Of a stretch of 64,000 nucleotides of DNA, positions 42,702 to 51,479 are shown one piece after another. The first letter of the stretch is position 1; each line of letters opens with the position of its first letter. The stretch comes from Bacteroidota bacterium (GTDB lineage: Bacteria; Bacteroidota; Bacteroidia; Flavobacteriales_D; Crocinitomicaceae): positions 186,001 through 250,000 of the forward strand of contig JAJRQK010000029.1 of assembly GCA_024280295.1 (NCBI GenBank), in the 5' to 3' direction. Under the pieces are notes generated by a model that was not told the DNA's origin, searched no databases, and worked only from the letters and a program-made list of their open reading frames with translations. Position numbers and translations under genes: made by a program.

Positions 42702-43873
42702 TAATCAACTTGAATTACAAGTCCTTTTAGATATTCTCCTTCTGGATGAAATGCGCTTATCGGATGATCAGATGGCTGGTGTAATTGTTCAAGAATGCGG
42801 ACATTTCTGTTTGCTTCAATTGCCGCAGCAATGATTGTATTTGTAAAGAGTTGTTTATCTACAACTTGAGAACATGAAAATGTGAAAATTATTCCTCCAG
42901 GTTTAATTTGACGAATAGTATTGGCATTTAGTCTTTTATAGCCTTGAACTGCTCTATGTCTCTTCTCTCGATGTTTAGCAAATGCAGGAGGGTCAAGTAT
43001 AATCACGTCATAGTCATCCTTAAGGTCTTTAATGTAGTCCATAGTATCTGCTAGAATGGAAGTGTGTCTATCCTCAAAATTATTCAATTTAATGTTTTCA
43101 TCAGTGAGGGCGATTGCCTTTTTTGAACTGTCAAGTGAATCAACGTGACTTGCTCCATTTGCTAGAGCCAATAGGCTAAATCCTCCGGAATAGCAAAATG
43201 TATTAAGTACTCTCTTACCAGTCGAATACTTGGCAATCAACATTCGACTTTCTCGCTGATCAATAAAGAATCCAGTTTTTTGCCCAGTTACCCAATCAAT
43301 ATTAAGTTTCACACCATTCTCCATTGCAAGGTGAGGAGTCGTACACTGACCAAACAAATAACCATCTTCATTTTCTGATCGAATAGGCAATGTGTAAGAT
43401 GATTTTGAGTAAATTGCTATCAACTTAATATTTTTGCAAGATTGAATCGCTTTTGAAACGAGTTCTATTGAATTGAACATACCAATACTGTGACATTGAA
43501 TCACAGCTACTCCTGCATAGTAATCTACTATTAAACCTGGAAGGCCATCTCCTTCCCCATGTACTAAACGGAAAATAGTATTGTTTTCGCGTAAAAGATT
43601 TTGTCTCAACCTCAAATCAACAGCATTCGATAATTTCTCATTGAAAAAATCTTGATTTAAGGGCTTGTCTTCAAAACTCAAGACTCTAACCGAAATTGTG
43701 GCATGTTGATAATGTCCTCGCGCTAGAAAATTATCCTTATGATCTAAAACGGTTACAACATCCCCATCGCTTAATTCAGATGTGTCAGAATAAATTGCTC
43801 CTGAGAATACCCATGGATGTCTTCTCTCCAATGAGTGTTGCTTGTTTTTACGAATGTGAACTGTTTTTTCCAA
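42701..43873 (-). CDS. RlmI-type 23S rRNA (cytosine) methyltransferase
   Basis: 390 residues. An N-terminal PUA domain (about 1-75) starts with HIRKNKQHSLERRHPWVFSGAI. A small linker domain has FRLVHGEGDGLPGLIVDYY (about 100-118). The SAM-binding Rossmann domain has TGQKTGFFIDQRESR (about 200-214), VLNTFCYSGGFSLLA (about 225-239), the VIILDPPAF motif (about 291-299), and FSCSQVV with the possible catalytic Cys. This order matches RlmI, which makes 5-methylcytosine 1962 in 23S rRNA; related RlmK-type enzymes share it, so I leave the symbol empty. Confidence 0.88.
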   Translation of the reverse strand: MEKTVHIRKNKQHSLERRHPWVFSGAIYSDTSELSDGDVVTVLDHKDNFLARGHYQHATISVRVLSFEDKPLNQDFFNEKLSNAVDLRLRQNLLRENNTIFRLVHGEGDGLPGLIVDYYAGVAVIQCHSIGMFNSIELVSKAIQSCKNIKLIAIYSKSSYTLPIRSENEDGYLFGQCTTPHLAMENGVKLNIDWVTGQKTGFFIDQRESRMLIAKYSTGKRVLNTFCYSGGFSLLALANGASHVDSLDSSKKAIALTDENIKLNNFEDRHTSILADTMDYIKDLKDDYDVIILDPPAFAKHREKRHRAVQGYKRLNANTIRQIKPGGIIFTFSCSQVVDKQLFTNTIIAAAIEANRNVRILEQLHQPSDHPISAFHPEGEYLKGLVIQVD

Positions 43874-43891
43874 TTTCTAGAGAATTAAAAC

Positions 43892-43899
43892 CAAAAATA
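43892..43899 (-). promoter_or_regulatory. Putative -7 element for the rlmI-type/MATE/fmt operon
   Basis: The minus strand reads TATTTTTG, matching TAnnTTTG, 18 bp upstream of the ATG at 43873. No clear -33 element. Confidence 0.4.
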
Positions 43900-43959
43900 C
43901 TCCTACTTCTAGTTCCACCATGGTGAAAGTTGATATTTTTACAACAAATTAATAGTTCT

Positions 43960-44376
43960 ATGAATTGTACGGTACATTTTTTACTTCTTAATGATGATTA
44001 TTCAATTGAGCACGCTGAGGCAAATGGCGACGAAGAATCAGCTATTAATAGAAAGTATGAGTGGAGAGATGAATTGGAAATAACCTCAAATGTCACGAAT
44101 GTTGTCGAATTAAGTGATTCGAGTTATTGTTTGAAAGGTAGTTTTGAGGATGGCTCAGGTTTCTCGTTTGATATCGCTGACATGCACTTATTTGAGCTTG
44201 AAGGTGATTCGCCTATCGTAATTGGTTGCTCTAAAGTTCTTTTTGATTCTGTTTCAATTGAGAAAGAGAATGCTTTAACAGTAACTATTACATTGAAGGA
44301 TTATGAACCGTTAACAAATCCCGTTCCTGGAATATATATATCAACGGTTGATTTCCCATCAGAATTAGTCAGTTAG
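43960..44376 (+). CDS. Small cytosolic protein of unknown function upstream of an ABC ATPase
   Basis: 138 residues from ATG 43960 (MNCTVHFLLLNDDYSIEHAE); a TTG at 43930 gives a longer frame, but the ATG is more likely. No signal peptide or membrane span. The protein is acidic and rich in beta-strand-like stretches: SYCLKGSFEDGSGFSFDIADMHLFELEG, SPIVIGCSKVLFDSV, and ALTVTITLKDYEPL. I recognise no family. It ends right before the start of the ABC ATPase gene, so it belongs to the same operon and may work with it. Confidence 0.7.
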   Translation: MNCTVHFLLLNDDYSIEHAEANGDEESAINRKYEWRDELEITSNVTNVVELSDSSYCLKGSFEDGSGFSFDIADMHLFELEGDSPIVIGCSKVLFDSVSIEKENALTVTITLKDYEPLTNPVPGIYISTVDFPSELVS

Positions 44377-45303
44377 ATGCTCGAATTGAGAAATATATCT
44401 CTATCCTATGATCAGAATTTGGTTCTTTCAAACTTGTCGTTGAAGATTGATGCTGGCGAAATTCTCGGAATTATTGGTCATAGCGGAATAGGCAAGACCT
44501 CTATTCTGAAATTATTAGCCGGGTATCTCGACTCAAATGAAGGTGTTGTTTCGTTTGAGAATGAAATTATTGAAGGTCCTTCGATAAAATTAGTTCCAGG
44601 TTACGAGGAAATCCAATTGGTTAATCAGGATTTTAAACTTGATGTGTATCAAACCGTATATGAAAATATTCAAGGGAAAATTCTTCATCTGAATGAGAAA
44701 GATAGAGAAGATTTAATTGAAGAAGTATTAGATTTAGTCGAATTAATGCCAATTCGAACTAGAAAAGCACATGAGTTATCAGGAGGAGAACAACAACGTT
44801 TGGCATTAGCAAGAGCGATTGTCTGTGAACCGAAATGTTTACTGCTGGATGAACCATTTGTGCATCTGGACCAAAGGCTTCGATTCAAAATAATTAATTA
44901 TTTAGTGCAATTAAACGAGGTTCGTGGAACAACAATTGTTCTTGTTTCTCACGATGGAGCCGAATCAATGGGTTTTGTCAATAGAATGGTTCAACTCAAC
45001 TCAACTGGTATTGTGAGAGATGATTCTCCGATGAACTTTTTTTATCACCCAGTAGATAAGGTGCAAGGAGAGTTATTGGGGATATTAAATGAGATTAATA
45101 TAGATGGGAAGGATCATTTATTCCGATCTAATGAATATTCGCTAGACAAAGGTTCAGTAAAAATCGAGGTGAGGTTTCTTCGAGCGATAATTACAGGAGT
45201 GGTAGTCTTAAATTATTTCCAGACTCAGAAAAATGAATTAATTGTCCTCTCAAATGAAGGTTCTCTTGATTCTACTAAATCAATTTATATTGAAACGAAA
45301 TGA
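44377..45303 (+). CDS. ABC transporter ATP-binding protein (PotA/FbpC-like) without a neighbouring permease
   Basis: 308 residues. Walker A is GHSGIGKTS (34-42), the Q-loop lies in EIQLVNQDFKLD, the signature is LSGGEQQRLALARAI (about 132-146), Walker B is CLLLDEPFVHLD (about 152-163), and the H-loop is TIVLVSHDG (about 185-193). The C-terminal ~95 residues form a TOBE-like regulatory beta domain (VRFLRAIITGVVVLNYF). This composition resembles importers for iron, sulphate or polyamines. No permease or binding-protein gene is adjacent; instead a YihY-type membrane protein overlaps by 4 bp. The partner permease is unknown. Confidence 0.9.
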   Translation: MLELRNISLSYDQNLVLSNLSLKIDAGEILGIIGHSGIGKTSILKLLAGYLDSNEGVVSFENEIIEGPSIKLVPGYEEIQLVNQDFKLDVYQTVYENIQGKILHLNEKDREDLIEEVLDLVELMPIRTRKAHELSGGEQQRLALARAIVCEPKCLLLDEPFVHLDQRLRFKIINYLVQLNEVRGTTIVLVSHDGAESMGFVNRMVQLNSTGIVRDDSPMNFFYHPVDKVQGELLGILNEINIDGKDHLFRSNEYSLDKGSVKIEVRFLRAIITGVVVLNYFQTQKNELIVLSNEGSLDSTKSIYIETK

Positions 45304-46166
45304 GATTCAGTCGTAAAGAGTTAGCCAAATCTGTTTTTAAAGAATTTTTTCAAGAGAGTTCTTTTACACATGGTGCTGCGCTGGCTTATTATGCTTTGCT
45401 AGCCCTAGTTCCATTACTTTATTTGGGAATTGCGTTTTTTGGGAGAGTTGTTGGGCATGATACTATGGTTGAAATTATCGGGAATCTTTTAAGTGAACAA
45501 ATTGGGATAAAGGATATATCTGGAATTCTCGGATTTCTTGATGATGTTGACTTGTCTAGCGGAAATACCACCCTAGAAATATTAGGTTCTTTTGCGCTGT
45601 TGTTGTCTGCAACAGCAATAATTAATTCAATTCGTCAAAGTCTGAATGAGTTTTATGATCTTGAGAAAAGAGGAGGAAGTACCAAACGGAAAATTGTACG
45701 AGGAGTTGTATTTAGACTCTTCTCGATGCTCTTTATTGCTGGTGTTACTGTAGTTATTGTTGTTTTCTATTTTGCCGAAACTGTTTTTCTTTCCTTTGGG
45801 AATGAAATTTTTGAGAACTATGATATCATTAATTGGATCGTAGCCTCATTTGCACAGCATGGAATTCCTATTCTTTCAAATGTTGTGATTTTTAGTTTCA
45901 TTTTTAAGTATCTACACGATGGTTCTGTTAAGTGGAGGAGATCTATTGAAGGTGCTATTTTGACAAGTGTATTCTTATACATTGGGCAATTGCTGATTAA
46001 GTATTATTTATTGAACTACTTTTTCGCTGCAAGCGGAGGGGTGGCTGGTACTATGCTGATTATTCTTGTTTGGGTGTATTATTCTTCACAGATTATCTTC
46101 TTAGGTGCCAAGTTTATTAATGTTAAGAGTAGAATGCTTGGTGAACCAATTCAAGTGCGCGATTAA
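45300..46166 (+). CDS. YihY/BrkB-family inner membrane protein
   Basis: 288 residues. FFQESSFTHGAALAYYALLALVPLLYLGIAFFG (about 15-47) is the conserved first helix of the YihY family (formerly called RNase BN). NSIRQSLNEFYDLEKRGG (about 103-120) is the diagnostic loop. About six membrane spans follow, ending AGTMLIILVWVYYSSQIIFLGAKF. The function is unsettled; proposals include transport. The start overlaps the ABC ATPase stop by 4 bp (ATGA), suggesting coupled translation. The pair could be a transport unit, which is inference. Confidence 0.9.
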   Translation: MRFSRKELAKSVFKEFFQESSFTHGAALAYYALLALVPLLYLGIAFFGRVVGHDTMVEIIGNLLSEQIGIKDISGILGFLDDVDLSSGNTTLEILGSFALLLSATAIINSIRQSLNEFYDLEKRGGSTKRKIVRGVVFRLFSMLFIAGVTVVIVVFYFAETVFLSFGNEIFENYDIINWIVASFAQHGIPILSNVVIFSFIFKYLHDGSVKWRRSIEGAILTSVFLYIGQLLIKYYLLNYFFAASGGVAGTMLIILVWVYYSSQIIFLGAKFINVKSRMLGEPIQVRD

Positions 46167-46239
46167 AATATCATCAATAGTTGCTTATATATTAAGAAAT
46201 GATTACTTTTCCGACATGTAATCGATTAAAATATAGTCA

Positions 46240-47040
46240 ATGGGTATTGCACAGAATTTAAAATTATTGAGAAAAAGAATTTCCAAATCACAGGAAGAGG
46301 TGGCAACTGAGCTTGGCTTGACAAGGAGTTCTTATTCAGGTTATGAGAACAGTGTGGCTCAACCAAATTTGGAAAGTTTAGTCCTTTTTAGTGATTATTA
46401 TAAGGTGTCCATTGATGATCTAGTTCGCAAAGATTACGCAAAACTTAAAGAATCTGAATGGGAAAAAATTGATAAAGGCATTCATGTAGATGTTAAAGGA
46501 CAGAAATTGCGTGTTTTGACTACGGTTGTAAATTCAAATGACGAGGAGTTAATTGAAATGATTCCTCTGAAAGCAAGTGCCGGCTATGCAGCAGGTTATG
46601 CAGATCCAGATTACATAAAAGTATTACCGACATTTCATTTGCCTTTTCTTTCAAAGGATAGGAAGTATAGGTCGTTCCCCATAAAAGGTGATTCGATGCC
46701 TCCAGTGGTTGAAGGTTCTTTTGTGGTCGCTGAATTTATCCAAAATTGGATGTCAATTAGAAATGGTACGCCGTGTATCGTTATCACAAAAGATGATGGT
46801 ATCGTTTTTAAAGTCGTTCATAATTTACTTAAATCAGAGCAAGCGCTTCAATTGTGCTCAACCAATACATTTTACAAACCATATTCAGTGCATGCAAATG
46901 ATATTCTTGAGGTATGGAAATTTGTGAATTATATCTCACCTGAGTTACCTGAAGTTAGATTAGATGACAATGATCTCTCTAAATCACTACAAACTCTTCA
47001 AAAAGAAGTACATGATTTGAAAACTATGCTCAAAAACTAA
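46240..47040 (+). CDS. XRE-family transcriptional regulator with S24/LexA-like peptidase domain
   Basis: 266 residues. An N-terminal HTH of XRE type (about 5-62) has LRKRISKSQEEVATELGLTRSSYSGYENS. The S24 domain has a likely self-cleavage or substrate region SAGYAAGYADPDY (about 113-125), the catalytic Ser in RSFPIKGDSMPPVVEGSFV (Ser near 150), and the Lys in GIVFKVVHNLL (near 189). It ends in a coiled coil (LQTLQKEVHDLKTML). Such Bacteroidota proteins are regulators, sometimes responding to stress; the target is unknown. It stands alone, with its stop overlapping convergent recQ by 4 bp. No phage genes are near. Confidence 0.88.
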   Translation: MGIAQNLKLLRKRISKSQEEVATELGLTRSSYSGYENSVAQPNLESLVLFSDYYKVSIDDLVRKDYAKLKESEWEKIDKGIHVDVKGQKLRVLTTVVNSNDEELIEMIPLKASAGYAAGYADPDYIKVLPTFHLPFLSKDRKYRSFPIKGDSMPPVVEGSFVVAEFIQNWMSIRNGTPCIVITKDDGIVFKVVHNLLKSEQALQLCSTNTFYKPYSVHANDILEVWKFVNYISPELPEVRLDDNDLSKSLQTLQKEVHDLKTMLKN

Positions 47041-48914
47041 CGGTTTTGATAGATGTCATCTCTGAATTCAATTTCTTCCTCAAGAATTAGATGTCGCAAT
47101 ACTTTTTTTATTGATTCTGGTCGAATGGTAAGTTGATTAATGATTGATTCTATACTAGTAGGTAGTAAATTCTTTACTATAACTTGAAGCTCTTCAAAAG
47201 TATAACTGTTCTCTGCTTCCTCTCGACAATTATCACAATTACCACATTTTTTCGCTTCTTGGTCAAAGTAAGTGCTGATAATCATCGAACGACATTGGTT
47301 GCTTCGAATATATTGAATCAATGCCCTTAGTTTTTCTGTCTCTAAATCTCTCTTTTTCTCATAAATTTCCGATATAATTGTCAGATAAGTCTCCGGAAGC
47401 CTTTCATGAAGTAACGTGATTGTTGGCAGCGAACTTCTAAATGTGACATCAATAACACCGTATTGCTCTAAATACTTTAGCTGCTTATTGAGTTGATTTA
47501 TGTTGATAGACAAACGATCTGCTAACTCGTTTTCGTGAATTCGAATAAACCGCTCAAATATCCCTGGATAACTCCTAGTTAAAAGAGTAATTAAAGATGA
47601 TACTTTGTCATTGCCAACTTGGAATTTATACAATGCAGAACTCCCAATAGCTATTTTTAGTCGTGTAGGATGGAAGTTCCCTTCAGAAAAGGCAAGGTCC
47701 TCATTAGTTTGCAGAATTTTCAGTGCATAAAACGTTTCTGAAATGCTAAACTCAAAACTTTTTGTGAATTTGACTAAATCAAATTCGTACGATTCATTCT
47801 CTCCTGAACCAATTGCAATGTTGAGGAAATTACACACACCATTGTAAATCAACTTGATTTTTTCACGAGTAGGGTATTTTGTCAATAAGTTCATCTGAAG
47901 CTGCTCAATGTCTTTTTCTTCCCAGAATGCAATCGCTGTAGCTGCCGTTCCATCTCTACCAGATCTACCTGCTTCTTGATAATAGGCCTCAAGATTTCCT
48001 GGAATTTCATAATGAAGAACGGAGCGGACATCACTTTTATCGATGCCCATTCCAAAAGCATTCGTAGCGACCATAATCTTTAGATTGCCTTTCATCCATG
48101 CATCGAGCATATAGGATCGATTCTCCGAACTTAAACCTCCATGATAAAAACCAGCACTTAAATTGAATGCCCTCAATTGTTTAACTACTTCCTTTACACT
48201 ACGCCGAGTTTGACAATAAATTATACTTATTTCGTTTGATCGCTCTTTTGAATATTCTATGATTGATTTAAGCTTGTTATTACTTGCTCGAACTTGATAA
48301 CTGATATTAGGCCTTGCTAAACTTGAAGAAAATACTTTTGGCGATCTCATTTTGAGAAGGTCGAGAATGTCATCTTGAACAGCTTTTCTTGCTGAAGCAG
48401 TATAGGCTGCAATTGGTGCATCTGGGTGAACTTCTCTTAGTTTCGAAATTTCACGGTATGCTGGACGGAAATCGTGCCCCCATTCTGATATGCAATGTGC
48501 TTCGTCAACTACAATTAGACTAACGCTCATCTCCTTAAAACGTTCAAGGAATAAGGTGTTCTTTAATCTTTCGGGACTGGTGTATAAGAATTTTACACCT
48601 CCAAACCGACAATTATCTAAAGCAATATCAATTTCACGATAACTAAGTGAACTCGTTATAAGTTGAGCTTTAATACCACGAGCAGTTAACTGATCAACTT
48701 GGTCTTGCATGAGTGCGATTAACGGGGAAACTACTAATGTTATTCCGTCTAATCCCATTCCAGGAACTTGAAAACAGATTGATTTCCCACCTCCAGTAGG
48801 AAGAATTGCCAATGTATCATGACCATATATAACACTATCTACAATCTCCTCTTGAAGTGGTCTGAAGGATTCGTGACCCCAGTATTTTGATAGTATTTCG
48901 CGACTTTTTTGCAT
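47037..48914 (-). CDS. recQ: ATP-dependent DNA helicase RecQ
   Basis: 625 residues. Motif I is LPTGGGKSICFQVP (about 38-51), motif II is VVDEAHCISEWGHDFRPAY (about 135-153), and motif VI is YYQEAGRSGRDG (about 318-329). The RQC Zn-binding Cys are in RSMIISTYFDQEAKKCGNC with another Cys before (about 555-575). A winged helix precedes the end (residues 480-530). No HRDC domain is visible at the C-terminus, which is shorter than in E. coli RecQ by that region. It unwinds DNA 3' to 5' in recombination repair. Upstream on the minus strand is a TAGATTTG promoter element. Confidence 0.95.
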   Translation of the reverse strand: MQKSREILSKYWGHESFRPLQEEIVDSVIYGHDTLAILPTGGGKSICFQVPGMGLDGITLVVSPLIALMQDQVDQLTARGIKAQLITSSLSYREIDIALDNCRFGGVKFLYTSPERLKNTLFLERFKEMSVSLIVVDEAHCISEWGHDFRPAYREISKLREVHPDAPIAAYTASARKAVQDDILDLLKMRSPKVFSSSLARPNISYQVRASNNKLKSIIEYSKERSNEISIIYCQTRRSVKEVVKQLRAFNLSAGFYHGGLSSENRSYMLDAWMKGNLKIMVATNAFGMGIDKSDVRSVLHYEIPGNLEAYYQEAGRSGRDGTAATAIAFWEEKDIEQLQMNLLTKYPTREKIKLIYNGVCNFLNIAIGSGENESYEFDLVKFTKSFEFSISETFYALKILQTNEDLAFSEGNFHPTRLKIAIGSSALYKFQVGNDKVSSLITLLTRSYPGIFERFIRIHENELADRLSININQLNKQLKYLEQYGVIDVTFRSSLPTITLLHERLPETYLTIISEIYEKKRDLETEKLRALIQYIRSNQCRSMIISTYFDQEAKKCGNCDNCREEAENSYTFEELQVIVKNLLPTSIESIINQLTIRPESIKKVLRHLILEEEIEFRDDIYQNR

Positions 48915-48933
48915 TAAATGCTATTTCAACGAT

Positions 48934-48941
48934 CAAATCTA
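48934..48941 (-). promoter_or_regulatory. Putative -7 element for recQ
   Basis: The minus strand reads TAGATTTG, a full TAnnTTTG match, 19 bp before the recQ ATG. TTG at 48961-48959 (minus) is a possible -33 element with 17-bp spacing. Confidence 0.55.
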
Positions 48942-48975
48942 CACAATTATTTACGGTTCAATCTCACTCAGTTGC

Positions 48976-49006
48976 TTTGATTACTACGAGATTCTGTGTA
49001 TCTTCG
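48976..49006 (+). promoter_or_regulatory. Putative promoter for ilvE
   Basis: TTTG (48976-48979), 19 bp, TATCTTCG (48999-49006) resembles TTTG-N19-TAnnTTTG with one mismatch in the -7 element. It lies 17 bp before the ilvE ATG and back to back with the recQ promoter. Confidence 0.6.
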
Positions 49007-49023
49007 CGCTCAGAAAGGATCCT

Positions 49024-50094
49024 ATGATAAACGACGAACTCACCATAAACATCGATAAAGTAAAAGAATCAAGAGTTAACCAAGTAGATTGGGATAATCT
49101 TCCATTTGGAAAGGTTTTTTCAGATCACATGCTCGTGATGGACTACATTGACGGTGAATGGCAGCAGCCAGAAATCATGCCTTTCGGTTCTTTAAGTTTG
49201 CATCCAGCAACTTCAGCAATCCACTATGGACAGTCTGTCTTTGAAGGAATGAAGGCGAATAAGGATGCAAATGGAGATGTGCTATTGTTTCGTCCAGAGA
49301 TGAATGCTAAACGATTTATTGAGTCTTGTGAGCGAATGTGCATGCCGGAAATACCAGAAGATCTTTTTATCGAACTGGTAAAACGTACAATTGATATTGA
49401 TCGTAGTTGGATTCCGTCTAAAGAAGGATTTTCGCTTTATGTCAGACCATACATGTTTGCAACCGATGATTTTATTGGAATCAAACCTTCTGATAACTAC
49501 AAATTCATCATTTTTACTTGCCCTGTTGGTGCTTATTATTCTCAACCTGTAAACGTTAAGATCGAAGAATTTTACACGAGAGCTGCTCAAGGTGGAGTAG
49601 GACGCGCAAAAACTGCTGGAAATTATGGTGCTTCACTATATCCTGCCAAGAAAGCTCAAGAAGAAGGTTTTCATCAGCTAATTTGGACGGACGCAGCAGA
49701 GCACAAATACATCGAAGAATCGGGCACAATGAATATCTTGTTTGAAATTGATGGAGTTCTAGTTACTCCTTCTGAGGATATGGATACGATATTGCGTGGT
49801 GTAACAAAACGATCAGCTGTTGAAATTGCAGAGAGTTGGGGCGTGCCTGTGGAAGAACGAAAAGTAGAAGTTCAAGAGATTGTAAGAGCTCTTCGTGAAG
49901 GTAGAGTTACTGATGCTTTTGGGGCAGGCACAGCAGCAACAATAGCTCAAGTAGGTAAAATTGGCTTCAGAGATGAAATGTTTGTTTTACCTCCTGTGGA
50001 ATCTCGCGGAATTTCGAATAAAATTAAGCAGTATCTGATTGATCTTAAGTCTGGTAAGATTGAAGATGAAATGAACTGGATTGTTCGTTTCTAA
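49024..50094 (+). CDS. ilvE: Branched-chain amino acid aminotransferase
   Basis: 356 residues, fold type IV PLP enzyme. Motifs are SAIHYGQSVFEGMKANKDANG (about 64-84) and RSWIPSKEGFSLYVRPYMFATD (about 125-146). The PLP Lys lies in GVGRAKTAGNYGASLYPA (Lys near 196), followed by IEESGTMNILFEIDG (about 236-250), and GTAATIAQVGKI near 301. The branched-chain aminotransferase II form is the usual Bacteroidota type. It converts leucine, isoleucine and valine and their keto acids. It appears monocistronic; the Kelch gene converges on it with only 1 bp between the stop codons. Confidence 0.95.
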   Translation: MINDELTINIDKVKESRVNQVDWDNLPFGKVFSDHMLVMDYIDGEWQQPEIMPFGSLSLHPATSAIHYGQSVFEGMKANKDANGDVLLFRPEMNAKRFIESCERMCMPEIPEDLFIELVKRTIDIDRSWIPSKEGFSLYVRPYMFATDDFIGIKPSDNYKFIIFTCPVGAYYSQPVNVKIEEFYTRAAQGGVGRAKTAGNYGASLYPAKKAQEEGFHQLIWTDAAEHKYIEESGTMNILFEIDGVLVTPSEDMDTILRGVTKRSAVEIAESWGVPVEERKVEVQEIVRALREGRVTDAFGAGTAATIAQVGKIGFRDEMFVLPPVESRGISNKIKQYLIDLKSGKIEDEMNWIVRF

Positions 50095-50095
50095 T

Positions 50096-51307
50096 TCATT
50101 GCTTAATTACTTTATGTCTCACTGCCCCTGCGTGATTGCTAATTTCAATGATATATGCCCCAGCAGCGTACTTGGATAGATTTATTTCTGTTGATATTTC
50201 TGAGTTGCTCTCTAGCAATTTTCTGCCGACCTTATCGAAGACAGTATAGGTAAAATTTGAATAAAGCAAATTGGTAGATTCTAGGTGGAGAATATCTCTG
50301 AAAGGATTTGGATATATTTTTAGATCCCCCAAATTATTCTCATTAATTTCAGTTGGATTTTCACATTTCCAAGTTTCTGTAAGACGCGTGTTAGTTAAAT
50401 CAATCCCTGTAGTATAGAATATTGCGGTTAATGAATGAAAGCCAATACCACCACGACGCTTAACTGCTGGAATTGAAGCTAGTTGACTCCAATTGCCTAA
50501 AAGTGTATCATATTGCCACATATCATCATACGATTCTCCAATTGAATCTAGACCTGCAACGATTAAGATCTTACCCATTACTGGATACATTACTGAATAC
50601 GTGCGACCCACACCTGGGAAATTGCTTAATTGAGTCCAAGTATCTATGGTAGGGCTGTAAGAATATAACTCATTATGGTAAATATTGGAAGGACTCCTGC
50701 CAAATGCAAGGTATCCGCTTTGACCGTATGATATCCCACTTGCACGCCACAGAGAGTCAAATGGGAAATCATTTTTCATAGTCCAAGTATCATTGGTCAT
50801 TGAATACGCCCAAACTTCATTTATTGCATCGGAAGTATTAGTTCGCCCGCCAATGATATATGTCGTATCATTAATGGTAAAAAAAGCTGATCCACTTCTG
50901 CCTTCTCCTGGTAACGAACTTTGAATTGCCCAGGAATCTGATTGTGGGTCATATTTCCAAAGATCATTTAAAAATACTCCACCACCATACCCTCCAAAAA
51001 TATAACCGTGAGTAGTTGAAGAGAATCCGCATGCATATTGACGCTCAAAACTTGATGGTAAACTTGCTATTGCTGACCATGAGTTAGAAACCATGTTATA
51101 TCCGTGAAAATCTCCAAGATCGGTCCATGTCGATGATAATCCTGTTCCACAAAAGGCGATGTCATTAATAATAAACCTTGTTCCATCATCACGAGCACTT
51201 CCCGTGAATTGATTCATCGGTTGCCAAATTTGTGAACAAGCTTTTCTACTTCCCAATAATGTTAGAAGCAAGAAAACAAATAGTAGATTTTTGTTAACCC
51301 AATCCAT
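50096..51307 (-). CDS. Kelch-repeat secreted protein with T9SS sorting domain
   Basis: 403 residues from ATG 51307 (MDWVNKNLLFVFLLLTLLG signal peptide); the open frame extends ten residues further upstream. The body holds about five or six Kelch units, each with a GG or gly-rich turn and a WxxLxxFP pattern: YGYIFGGYGGGVFLNDLWKYDP-like, TTYIIGGRTNTSDAINEVWAYS-like and ILIVAGLDSIG. These would form a beta-propeller. The last ~75 residues (LKIYPNPFRDILHLES and AAGAYIIEISNHAGAV) are a T9SS type A sorting domain. It should be exported to the cell surface or medium; its ligand is unknown. Confidence 0.88.
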   Translation of the reverse strand: MDWVNKNLLFVFLLLTLLGSRKACSQIWQPMNQFTGSARDDGTRFIINDIAFCGTGLSSTWTDLGDFHGYNMVSNSWSAIASLPSSFERQYACGFSSTTHGYIFGGYGGGVFLNDLWKYDPQSDSWAIQSSLPGEGRSGSAFFTINDTTYIIGGRTNTSDAINEVWAYSMTNDTWTMKNDFPFDSLWRASGISYGQSGYLAFGRSPSNIYHNELYSYSPTIDTWTQLSNFPGVGRTYSVMYPVMGKILIVAGLDSIGESYDDMWQYDTLLGNWSQLASIPAVKRRGGIGFHSLTAIFYTTGIDLTNTRLTETWKCENPTEINENNLGDLKIYPNPFRDILHLESTNLLYSNFTYTVFDKVGRKLLESNSEISTEINLSKYAAGAYIIEISNHAGAVRHKVIKQ

Positions 51308-51448
51308 AGTAATATATTTCCCTACACAAGTAAACACCTTTTTTGCGATATAATTGCCTGAATTAGTTGAATTATATGTGAATTCGAAAAATACGGACTT
51401 ATAGTTAAAAGCTTTATTATAAAAAACGGTAAATAAATTGAATATGTC

Positions 51449-51456
51449 TATATTTG
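51449..51456 (+). promoter_or_regulatory. Putative -7 element for the NarL-type regulator gene
   Basis: TATATTTG fully matches TAnnTTTG, 23 bp before the ATG at 51480. A -33 TTG at the usual spacing is not clear. Confidence 0.5.
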
Positions 51457-51479
51457 ACTATCTAAAATAATTCTAAATA

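Noticed and set aside
46240-47040. Prophage repressor and surrounding prophage
   Set aside because: No integrase, structural or lysis genes nearby; neighbours are core genes.
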